Source: DUUI01 sp964345765
GTDB taxonomy: Bacteria; Bacillota_I; Bacilli_A; Erysipelotrichales; Erysipelotrichaceae
Assembly (NCBI GenBank): GCA_964345765.1
Contig: CAYFSJ010000009.1
Coordinates: 1-40,562, forward strand
DNA: 40,562 nt
Direction of reading: 5' to 3'
The translations under genes were made by a program, and so were the position numbers. Shown here in pieces: positions 7,377-15,009 of this stretch; the first letter of the stretch is position 1; every line of letters starts with the position of its first letter. The notes under the pieces were generated by a model. The model worked only from the letters and a program-made list of their open reading frames with translations. It was not told where the DNA came from and made no database searches.

Positions 7377-9535
7377 TGAACAAAAGACAATCTCTGAAAT
7401 TTGGTATCCTGCTAGGAATATTCCTATTAACATTAGTAATTTTGGTTGCTAATGTTTTTGTCGTTTCAGTCATGGGTTATCACTTCTATACTGGAACCAA
7501 TATTAAACCCCAAGCAGATAGTATCCATCGAGCAACCCAAGAACTCTCTTCAAGAAGAGGTCGAATACTCGATACAACCGGATCAGTGATTGCCTCAGAC
7601 TCACAAACCTATGATTTAATCGCCATTATCGAATCCTCAAGAGTAAATCCTGATGGCTCACCAGCCTATGTCGCAGACAAAGTCACTACCGCCCAATTAG
7701 TCGCACCAATCATCGGCATGGACCCTTCAGCCATGTTAACTGTCTTAGAACAAGAAGGGTTATACCAAGTTCAATTTGGAAACTATTCAAGACGATTATC
7801 ACTTAGTCAAAAAGAACAAATCGAAGCCTTAGAACTCCCAGGCCTCATTTTCTATAATTCATACGATCGTCAATACCCATTAGGTGTCTTCTCCTCAAAC
7901 TTAGTCGGATACGCCACCTACGACCAAGATTCACTCACCTCCATTGGACATCTCGGCGTGGAACAAACTCACAATGAAGAATTAGTTGGAACCAACGGAA
8001 AACGAGTCTTCCAACAAGCCAACAACGGCTACATCATTGACGATACCACCATTCAAGAAACACCCGCCATTAACGGACAAGATGTTTACTTAACCCTTGA
8101 TCAAGGCATTCAAGAAACATTAGAAATGGCCATCGAAACGACCAAAGACCAATTCGAAGAATCATCCAATTACTTTGGTTTAGTTATGGAAGTCGAAACA
8201 GGACGCATCATCGGAATGTCCCAAGATCCAAAACTAAACTTAGAAGATGACCCAGAAGAGATGGTCTTCACTAACTATAATTTCGACGCTCAACTAGAGC
8301 CAGGCTCAACCTTTAAAGCCATCACTTTCGCCGCCGCCATCGACTCAGGAAACTACGATGGTGACCAAGAATTTGACTCATCCTTCTTCTATGTAGGAAT
8401 AGATGAGAATGGAAACCCATACCGCTCAGCGACACCAACACCCTATGGTGTCATTCAAAACGCCGGAGGAAAAGACTGGGGGCGCGTACCATTCGATAAC
8501 GCCTTCAAGCATTCCCTCAACGTTGGGACCGCTGAGCTCCTCTTAAACATGGGCACTAAAACCTTCTATGACTATATGTTGAAGTTTGGCTTTAGCACCC
8601 CAATCACAACCGACAGACTCACCACGAGTGCTGGAAGCATCAACTATCATTATCCGATTGAACAACTCAATACTACCTTCGGACAAGGAGTCACCGTCAA
8701 TCCATTACAAATCGCCCAAGCTTATTCAGCGATCCTCAACGATGGCGTCATGGTCAAACCACACTATATCGACAAAATCGTCGATACCAACACGAATCAA
8801 GTTACTTATCAATCTCAAACAGAAATCGTCGGACAACCCATCAAAGCTGAAACAGCCCATCAAGTTGTCGACTTAATGAATGCCTGTGTCGAAGATGAAG
8901 ACGGATTCTGTCATATCTACGATATTGAAGGAACTAAAGTTATTGGTAAAACAGGAACCTCCCAAATTGTTATCGATGGAAAATACGACCCAGACCAACA
9001 TATTCACTCTGTGGTCTTAGCACTACCATACGAAGACCCTAAAGTGATGGTCTATTTTGGTTATCAAGCAGACTATACCGCTTCTCAAATTGACCAAAAA
9101 GATGGTATCAAAAGTTTATTAAAAACCTTATCACTAGCTTACGATAATTCAGAAGTCCAACAAGAAGTATCGCTCAATCAACTTGAAATCAGTAATGTCC
9201 CACACCTAATCAACCACAGTATTGACTACGCCCAACAAGCCGTGGCCAATACCGGTTTAGAAGTCATTAAGATTGGGACAGGTAACCAAGTCATTAATCA
9301 ATTACCAGTATCAAACCAAAGTATCTTATCCAATCAACTCTTGTTGGTCTTAACCTCCCAAGATGGATGGTTAATGCCAGACATGACCAATTGGTCTTTA
9401 AAAGATATCACCAACTTCTGGTCCTTAACCGGCATCGAAGTCACCACCACCGGCTCTGGAAGAGTCACAACCCAAAGTATTCCAACCGGGGCAGAAATAA
9501 ATTCTCAATCAAAATTAGAAGTTATCTTAAAATAG
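7376..9535 (+). CDS. Septal peptidoglycan transpeptidase (class B PBP) with PASTA domains
   Basis: 719 residues. A membrane anchor (about 10-33) is followed by the PBP dimerisation domain (about 55-215, with SSRRGRILD), then a transpeptidase domain with the catalytic triad of motifs STFK (S311, K314), SLN (near 380) and KTGTS (525-529). Two PASTA repeats occupy about 608-719. This is the PBP2B/PBP2X/SpoVD layout, the septal crosslinking enzyme that works with FtsW and FtsL; two C-terminal PASTA repeats are typical of that group. The start ATG is joined to the ftsL stop as TAATG with no clear Shine-Dalgarno. Position in the cluster argues for vegetative division rather than sporulation. Confidence 0.93.
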   Translation: MNKRQSLKFGILLGIFLLTLVILVANVFVVSVMGYHFYTGTNIKPQADSIHRATQELSSRRGRILDTTGSVIASDSQTYDLIAIIESSRVNPDGSPAYVADKVTTAQLVAPIIGMDPSAMLTVLEQEGLYQVQFGNYSRRLSLSQKEQIEALELPGLIFYNSYDRQYPLGVFSSNLVGYATYDQDSLTSIGHLGVEQTHNEELVGTNGKRVFQQANNGYIIDDTTIQETPAINGQDVYLTLDQGIQETLEMAIETTKDQFEESSNYFGLVMEVETGRIIGMSQDPKLNLEDDPEEMVFTNYNFDAQLEPGSTFKAITFAAAIDSGNYDGDQEFDSSFFYVGIDENGNPYRSATPTPYGVIQNAGGKDWGRVPFDNAFKHSLNVGTAELLLNMGTKTFYDYMLKFGFSTPITTDRLTTSAGSINYHYPIEQLNTTFGQGVTVNPLQIAQAYSAILNDGVMVKPHYIDKIVDTNTNQVTYQSQTEIVGQPIKAETAHQVVDLMNACVEDEDGFCHIYDIEGTKVIGKTGTSQIVIDGKYDPDQHIHSVVLALPYEDPKVMVYFGYQADYTASQIDQKDGIKSLLKTLSLAYDNSEVQQEVSLNQLEISNVPHLINHSIDYAQQAVANTGLEVIKIGTGNQVINQLPVSNQSILSNQLLLVLTSQDGWLMPDMTNWSLKDITNFWSLTGIEVTTTGSGRVTTQSIPTGAEINSQSKLEVILK

Positions 9536-9544
9536 GAGCACAAC

Positions 9545-10507
9545 ATGGACATCATCAAACTAATCGGTAGTGCAGTCACTGCCCTCATCCTGACTTTGAT
9601 CGCTTATAAAGCACTCTTACCACGCTTTAGAGCCCTCAGCCTCAATCAAAAAGTCAGCGAGTATTCACTCAAAGAGTTTCAAGACAAACCCGTCACACCA
9701 ACCTTAGGGGGTGTCGTCTTTGTCATTATCTCCATTGTTGTCTCAATGCTCTTTAATTTCAACGCACTCAACGATTTTAGTTATTGGCTCGTCGTTTTAG
9801 CCTTCTTTGGCTATGCCATCATCGGTTTTATCGACGACTATAAAATCATCAAAGAAGGGAAGAACCAAGGATTAAAAAGTCTCCATAAACTGCTACTTCA
9901 AATTGTTTTAGCCATAATCTTTTACTTTATCTATCAAAATCACGCAGACCCAACCATCCAACTTCCATTTATGAATCAACCAATCAACCTTGGCATCTTC
10001 TATGGTTTATTAGTCTTATTTATGTTTGTTGGAACATCCAACGCCGTCAACCTCACCGATGGAATGGATGGACTTAGCGCAGGTACCTCTATTATTGCTT
10101 TAGTGCCATTTATTATCTTTGCCACACGAAGCAATCAAGTTCCTTTAGCCATCTTCTTAAGCGCATTATTAGGTGCGCTCTTAGGTTATCTTTACTACAA
10201 CAAGAAACCCGCTCAAATTATGATGGGTGATGTCGGCTCTTTATCATTAGGAGGAATGTTCGCCGCTAGCGCAATGGTTTTAAAAATTGAACTTCTCTTA
10301 ATTATCATCGGGATAGTGTTTGTCTTAGAAACACTCTCCGTCATTATTCAAATTAGTTCAGTCAAATTATTCAAACGTAAAGTATTTCCATTTACACCTA
10401 TCCATTACAGTTTTACGATAAAGGGCGTCTCAGAAGAAAACACAGTCCTCATCTTTTATTTAGTCGGTCTTCTAGGAGCCATTTTAGCCCTGTTAATAGG
10501 AGGTTAA
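9545..10507 (+). CDS. mraY: Phospho-MurNAc-pentapeptide translocase MraY
   Basis: 320 residues, about ten membrane segments. MraY joins UDP-MurNAc-pentapeptide to undecaprenyl phosphate, giving lipid I. Motifs seen are TPTLGG (51-56), FIDDYK with the Asp pair 97-98, NLTDGMDGLSAG (169-180) and MMGDVGSLSLGG (226-237). The usual HHH motif in PxHHHxE reads PIHYSFTIKG here (H287, Y288, S289), so two of three histidines are changed. AGGAG at 9534-9538 overlaps the stop of the PBP gene. The family call is firm because of order (PBP-mraY-murD) and all other motifs. Confidence 0.93.
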   Translation: MDIIKLIGSAVTALILTLIAYKALLPRFRALSLNQKVSEYSLKEFQDKPVTPTLGGVVFVIISIVVSMLFNFNALNDFSYWLVVLAFFGYAIIGFIDDYKIIKEGKNQGLKSLHKLLLQIVLAIIFYFIYQNHADPTIQLPFMNQPINLGIFYGLLVLFMFVGTSNAVNLTDGMDGLSAGTSIIALVPFIIFATRSNQVPLAIFLSALLGALLGYLYYNKKPAQIMMGDVGSLSLGGMFAASAMVLKIELLLIIIGIVFVLETLSVIIQISSVKLFKRKVFPFTPIHYSFTIKGVSEENTVLIFYLVGLLGAILALLIGG

Positions 10508-10508
10508 T

Positions 10509-11804
10509 ATGAAACTCAATCTAATTTTAGGCGCAGGCATCTCAGGCATCTCCATCGCTAAGCTGTTACTGGAAAAAGGAGAAGCTGTCTTAATCGCCGA
10601 TGATAACTTACAAAACACACCCAAAGAGTTATTAGGTTATCAACAATGCATCGTCTATAAACGAGGACTACACTTAGATTTAGCCCAACTACAGTATGAT
10701 AAAGTTATCAAAAGCCCGGGCTTACCCAATACCCATCCCTTAGTTGAAGCACTCTCAGAAAAGTACTTTATGTACTCTGATATTGAAATAGGCTATCAGT
10801 ATTCTAACAAGAATACCTTTATTGGAATTACAGGATCAAACGGAAAAACAACCGTCACCTCCTTAGTCAAACACCTGTGTCAAGATGATGTCGTTGTAGC
10901 AGGGAATATCGGTATTCCAATTGGTGATGTGATCTTAAATCACTCCAATACCAATGTTGTCCTAGAATTAAGTTCTTTTCAATGTGAAGGTATCAAAACC
11001 TTTAAACCCGCAATAGCAGCCATCTTAAATCTATCACCTGATCATTTAGACCGTTATTATTCAGTTGAGCAGTATTATCAAGCGAAACTCCAATTATTAA
11101 AGAACATGGACAAAGATGATATCTTTATACGTAATCAAGACGATATTAAATTAATGAAAATGACCAAAGACATAGACTTAAACATCATCGATTTTTCATT
11201 AGCCCATAATCCAGACTTACATCTAAAAGGACCGATGGTCTTTTATAAAGATACCTATCTCTTTGATTCTAGAAGTTTAAAAATGGTTGGACGTCATAAT
11301 CTAGCCAATGCGATGGTCGCAGCCATGATCGCTTATTTATTAAAGATTGATCTTGAGCTCATCCAACAACGTCTAGCAGACTTTAAAGGGGTAGAGCACC
11401 GCATTGAATTTGTCGATGAAATTAATGGTATTAAATATTACAATGACTCAAAGGCCACTAATCCAGAAGCAACCCAAGTCGCTCTAGAATCATTTAGTAA
11501 TAACATTCATCTATTAGTGGGTGGTTATGATAAGAAAATCTCCTTTGACCTTTTGAAAATGTATCAAGATAAACTAAAATCAGTTCAAACCTTTGGTCAA
11601 ACAGGAAAAACCTTATCTGAACTATTTAGTAACGCAACAAAGCATGAGACATTAACACAAGCCTTATTTGAAGCTATAAAAGTGGCTGAAGAAGGGGATA
11701 TTATTCTTTTATCGCCCGCTTGCGCAAGCTATGATCAATTCAAAAACTATGAACAAAGAGGTCAACATTTTAAACAATTAGTTCATGAATTAGGAAATGT
11801 CTAA
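10509..11804 (+). CDS. murD: UDP-N-acetylmuramoylalanine--D-glutamate ligase MurD
   Basis: 431 residues. The N-terminal nucleotide-type fold begins LILGAGISGISIAKLL; the central ATPase has GITGSNGKTTVTSL (near 107), SSFQ (near 157) and NLSPDHLDRY (near 173); the C-terminal domain begins near HRIEFV and YNDSKATNPEA (near 310). MurD adds D-Glu to UDP-MurNAc-L-Ala. GGAGG at 10499-10503 sets the start. A terminator follows about 50 nt after the stop, so murG, divIB, ftsA and ftsZ are not part of this operon. Confidence 0.95.
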   Translation: MKLNLILGAGISGISIAKLLLEKGEAVLIADDNLQNTPKELLGYQQCIVYKRGLHLDLAQLQYDKVIKSPGLPNTHPLVEALSEKYFMYSDIEIGYQYSNKNTFIGITGSNGKTTVTSLVKHLCQDDVVVAGNIGIPIGDVILNHSNTNVVLELSSFQCEGIKTFKPAIAAILNLSPDHLDRYYSVEQYYQAKLQLLKNMDKDDIFIRNQDDIKLMKMTKDIDLNIIDFSLAHNPDLHLKGPMVFYKDTYLFDSRSLKMVGRHNLANAMVAAMIAYLLKIDLELIQQRLADFKGVEHRIEFVDEINGIKYYNDSKATNPEATQVALESFSNNIHLLVGGYDKKISFDLLKMYQDKLKSVQTFGQTGKTLSELFSNATKHETLTQALFEAIKVAEEGDIILLSPACASYDQFKNYEQRGQHFKQLVHELGNV

Positions 11805-11855
11805 TTAATTGTAAATAATTGTTACAAATACATTCCAATTTAAACAACGATAAAG

Positions 11856-11876
11856 GCTACAATCTGTAGCTTTTTT
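11856..11876 (+). terminator. Terminator of the mraZ-murD operon
   Basis: GCTACA (11856-11861) pairs with TGTAGC (11865-11870) around a 3-nt loop and is followed by six T. Confidence 0.75.
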
Positions 11877-11910
11877 CATCCATAATTATTAAATGGAAGG
11901 AGAGTTTTTT

Positions 11911-12534
11911 GTGACATTTGATAAGGTTTTAAAAACTTGTTTACAATTAACCCACACAAAATTAAATGTACTCTCAAAGGAAGTCGGTTATGACCCATCA
12001 TACTTGAGTCGTTTTTCCAATGGTCTATTATTACCAAACCCTAGACAGGCTAAAAGTCTATGTTTAAGCTTAGCTCAATACTTTTCTAAGGTTATCCTCC
12101 AACAAGATCTTTTGTTTGAAGTACAAAAAGAATTTGAGTTAGATGAGCTAACAGAAGAGTCACTTCAAGAACAATTAGCCAAACTGTTCTTTAATAGCTA
12201 TAAAACGTCCGCTTTAGAAAAATCTCGAAGTATTAAGATTAATAAAGAAGCAGAATTATTAGATAGTGTTAGCTTTATTATTGAACTCAAAGATATTATT
12301 AAAGAGACAAAACCAGACACACTGATTTATCAGTGTCCAGCATCACTCATTGATAAGTTAAACTTTACTAAGACTCATCAAGTGGTTGAATCTGCTTATC
12401 AATTTATCTATATTCCAGATGTTTGTTTCTATTTTATTCAGTATTTTGAAGAACATCAAAAACTGGTGGTTGCTCGTTTAAGTTCGCCTCAACAACTTCG
12501 TGAAATTGAGTATATGCTTAACATAGAGGTTTAA
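11911..12534 (+). CDS. HTH (XRE-like) DNA-binding protein of unknown role
   Basis: 207 residues from GTG 11911, which has AAGGAGAG six bases upstream. An in-frame ATG at 11893 lies before that site and has none of its own. Residues 5-55 look like an XRE-type helix-turn-helix (KLNVLSKEVGYDPSYLSRFSNG). The remaining 150 residues are mixed helical/strand and not recognised; they could bind a ligand or partner. No signal peptide or membrane segment. It sits alone between the murD terminator and the promoter of the next unit. A local regulator is plausible but the target is unknown. Confidence 0.65.
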   Translation: MTFDKVLKTCLQLTHTKLNVLSKEVGYDPSYLSRFSNGLLLPNPRQAKSLCLSLAQYFSKVILQQDLLFEVQKEFELDELTEESLQEQLAKLFFNSYKTSALEKSRSIKINKEAELLDSVSFIIELKDIIKETKPDTLIYQCPASLIDKLNFTKTHQVVESAYQFIYIPDVCFYFIQYFEEHQKLVVARLSSPQQLREIEYMLNIEV

Positions 12535-12549
12535 ACAATTGTGTGATTA

Positions 12550-12584
12550 TGATACAATGGCTCTCGAAAGAGAGTTTTTATTTT
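12550..12584 (+). promoter_or_regulatory. Extended -10 promoter and small hairpin before the 12585 gene
   Basis: TGATACAAT (12550-12558) is an extended -10 element, the same 9-mer as in front of ezrA. It is followed by CTCTC-GAAA-GAGAG (12561-12574), a 5-bp stem with a GAAA tetraloop, and TTTTTATTTT. The hairpin may terminate transcription from upstream or cap the 5' end of the recJ mRNA. Confidence 0.5.
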
Positions 12585-12833
12585 ATGTCTTTATCTGACC
12601 CAGAAATTCAATTAGCCTTAGTCTTAAGACAGCGTCAATTTGAGAGTGAAACTAACCTGAAATGTTCTCTCGAATTAATGAATGAAGCCTTAAACATACT
12701 TGGTTATCAACAAAATAAACCAACCAATTTATCGGGTGCTATTGATATGATTTTTTCCATCTCCAATCAAGAATGGATGGACGCTTTTAAACAAATCGAA
12801 CCTTCACAATTAATGAATGCTTACGCAGTATGA
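12585..12833 (+). CDS. Small protein of unknown function upstream of recJ
   Basis: 82 residues from ATG 12585 (MSLSDPEIQLALVLRQRQFE...). The frame is open from 12543, but that GTG start lies before the predicted promoter. The product is soluble, helical and acidic, and not recognised. The stop overlaps the recJ ATG in an ATGA junction, which argues that it is a real, translated gene coupled to recJ. GAGAG at 12570-12574 may serve as ribosome binding site. Confidence 0.6.
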   Translation: MSLSDPEIQLALVLRQRQFESETNLKCSLELMNEALNILGYQQNKPTNLSGAIDMIFSISNQEWMDAFKQIEPSQLMNAYAV

Positions 12834-14416
12834 AAATTAATAAACACAATCCACAATTTAAAGATTTCTTAAACCATTATCCACCGTTGGTCAATGGTTT
12901 TTTATCAAACTTAATCGACTCTAAAGAAGAACTTCAAGAAGTTTTAAACCCTCCTAAGTTAATCAGTGACGATCCGTGTTTGGAAACCTTTCATCAAATC
13001 ATACATTCACATCAACAGTTTATGATTTGTGGTGATTTTGACGCCGATGGAATCTTATCAACCACGATGTTATTCCGTCTGTTTAAATCACTTAATAAAC
13101 AAGTTGGATATTATATTCCAGATCGTTTAACAGAAGGGTATGGAACCTCATTAAAGACCGTCAAAGCTGCCCATTTAAAAGGGTATGACTGCATTATTTT
13201 ATTAGATAATGGGGTCGTCAATTCAGAGGTGCATCAATATTGTTTAGAACAAGGATTAACGCTCGTTGTTATTGATCATCACCAAATTCCAGAAGCTGTC
13301 ATCTGTGATTGTTTGATTCATCCCGATGTGATGGAAGACTATTATCAAGGACTTTGTTCTTGTGGGTTAGTTTATACTTTCGCTCAAAAATATGACTTAA
13401 ACGATGAACTCAACACGGTGCTAGCTGGGATTGGGACCATTGGGGATATGATGGTTTTAAGAAAACAAAATCGCTATATTACTACTCAAGCTCTAAACCT
13501 GTTAAATACCTATCGAATTCCTGTAATTGATAAATTGTTAAAAAAACCGATAGAATACTGGGATGCTCAAACGATTGCCTTTCAAATTGTACCAGTCTTT
13601 AATGCGTTAGGTAGACTCTCCGATTTAGGGAATGTCAATACGATTGTTAAGTATTTAAGTTCTAATAATCCTCAAATCATTGAACAGTTTTCCAATGATT
13701 TAAAACAGATTAATCAACAGCGTAAAAATCTCTCAAATGCTCAAGCTCAAATGGCACTAAGACAAGCCAATCAACAAGAAATTTTTCAGATGATTCATAA
13801 TCCTCAATTTCATCCTGGCATTGTTGGTATTATTGCCGGTCAATTATCCAATAGTTTGGATAAACCTACCATGATATTAAGTGGTGAAGGTTTATTAAAA
13901 GGTTCTGTAAGGTCAAACCAACTGGATGTTTATCAATTCTTAAGTCAGTTTAAAGACGATTATTTTGAAAGTTTTGGGGGTCATGCATCAGCCTGTGCTC
14001 TGTCCATTAAACAAGAGAAATTTGCTGAGTTTAAACAAGTAGTCAATCAAAAAATCCAGTCAGTCAGCTTACAACAACCATCATTGGATGTTTTAGAGTT
14101 TGAACCCCACCATTTAAGAAAAGAAGCCTTTGAGATTCTCTCTGATTTTGAACCTTTTGGTCAAGGATTTAAACCAATGGAGATTATCATTGAATCCCGT
14201 ATTGTGGGTGTTCGACGCCTTGGACAGGCGGGTTACTTATTAACGATCTTACCGGTGGGTGATATTCAAGAAATCTTATACTTTAAACAGGATTTAGAAA
14301 TTGAAAATACCTCATTTGTTGTTAGGGCAATTGGCTCTTTACAACTTAACTTTAGACAAGAACTGAGTTTTATCGCCAATTATTTAATGGTTGATGATAA
14401 GACAGATATGGTATAA
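12830..14416 (+). CDS. recJ: Single-stranded-DNA-specific exonuclease RecJ
   Basis: 528 residues of the DHH phosphoesterase family. Motifs are CGDFDADGILST (D69, D71, D73), LLDNGV (near 124), VIDHHQIPE (D149-H151) and FGGHASACALSI (near 384), the DHHA1 part; the last ~120 residues form an OB-like domain. RecJ degrades ssDNA 5' to 3' in recombination and repair with a two-metal centre. It is shorter than many Bacillota RecJ proteins, which often carry extra C-terminal domains. The start has no Shine-Dalgarno and relies on the ATGA overlap with the small upstream gene. recJ-apt-relA is a common order in Bacillota. Confidence 0.9.
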   Translation: MKINKHNPQFKDFLNHYPPLVNGFLSNLIDSKEELQEVLNPPKLISDDPCLETFHQIIHSHQQFMICGDFDADGILSTTMLFRLFKSLNKQVGYYIPDRLTEGYGTSLKTVKAAHLKGYDCIILLDNGVVNSEVHQYCLEQGLTLVVIDHHQIPEAVICDCLIHPDVMEDYYQGLCSCGLVYTFAQKYDLNDELNTVLAGIGTIGDMMVLRKQNRYITTQALNLLNTYRIPVIDKLLKKPIEYWDAQTIAFQIVPVFNALGRLSDLGNVNTIVKYLSSNNPQIIEQFSNDLKQINQQRKNLSNAQAQMALRQANQQEIFQMIHNPQFHPGIVGIIAGQLSNSLDKPTMILSGEGLLKGSVRSNQLDVYQFLSQFKDDYFESFGGHASACALSIKQEKFAEFKQVVNQKIQSVSLQQPSLDVLEFEPHHLRKEAFEILSDFEPFGQGFKPMEIIIESRIVGVRRLGQAGYLLTILPVGDIQEILYFKQDLEIENTSFVVRAIGSLQLNFRQELSFIANYLMVDDKTDMV

Positions 14417-14417
14417 T
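14409..14417 (+). promoter_or_regulatory. Extended -10 promoter of apt
   Basis: TGGTATAAT overlaps the last codons and the stop of recJ. TTGATG at 14391-14396 could be a -35 but the spacer is only 15 bp. Confidence 0.5.
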
Positions 14418-14446
14418 AATTAACGTACTTACAAAGGAGAAAACAC

Positions 14447-14974
14447 ATGAATTTAAAGGACTATATTGCGACAATACCAAATTACCCGATTGAGGGGGTT
14501 AATTTTAGAGATATCACCCCATTGATGGGCGATGGAGAGGCTTTCCATTATGCTTGTAAACAAATGACTGATTTTGCGAGCGAGATGAATGCTGAAGTTG
14601 TTATTGGGCCAGAATCTCGTGGGTTTATCTTTGGCTGTCCAGTGGCCAACAGTTTAAACATTGGCTTTGTTCCAGTTAGAAAACCTGGTAAATTACCTCG
14701 TGAAACCGTGTCATTTACCTATGATTTAGAATATGGTAGTAACGAACTTCATATTCATGCGGATGCGATTAAACCTGGACAACGTTGTATTATTATAGAT
14801 GACTTACTCGCAACTGGAGGTACTGTCGAAGCGACCATCAAACTTATTGAAGAGATTGGTGGGATTGTTGTTGGTTGTATCTTCTTAATTGAATTAGAAG
14901 AATTAAATGGACGAAAAAATATAGGAGATTACGAGGTTTTGTCCCTCATGAGTTTTACTGAAGACGAGGCCTAA
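14447..14974 (+). CDS. apt: Adenine phosphoribosyltransferase
   Basis: 175 residues, normal length. The start NLKDYIATIPNYPIEGVNFRDITPL is typical Apt, VVIGPESRGFIFG (near 49) contacts the base, and CIIIDDLLATGGTVEA (near 119) is the PRPP-binding loop. Apt salvages adenine to AMP. AAAGGAG at 14433-14439 precedes ATG. Its TAA stop sits in the loop of a terminator-like hairpin before rel. Confidence 0.96.
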   Translation: MNLKDYIATIPNYPIEGVNFRDITPLMGDGEAFHYACKQMTDFASEMNAEVVIGPESRGFIFGCPVANSLNIGFVPVRKPGKLPRETVSFTYDLEYGSNELHIHADAIKPGQRCIIIDDLLATGGTVEATIKLIEEIGGIVVGCIFLIELEELNGRKNIGDYEVLSLMSFTEDEA

Positions 14975-14987
14975 GCTTCGTTTTTTT
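14964..14987 (+). terminator. Terminator overlapping the end of apt
   Basis: ACGAGGC (14964-14970) pairs with GCTTCGT (14975-14981) with one G-U pair; the loop is CTAA, containing the apt stop, and seven T follow. It probably attenuates transcription into rel. Confidence 0.65.
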
Positions 14988-15009
14988 CTAATCAAAAAGG
15001 GGAAAGGAT

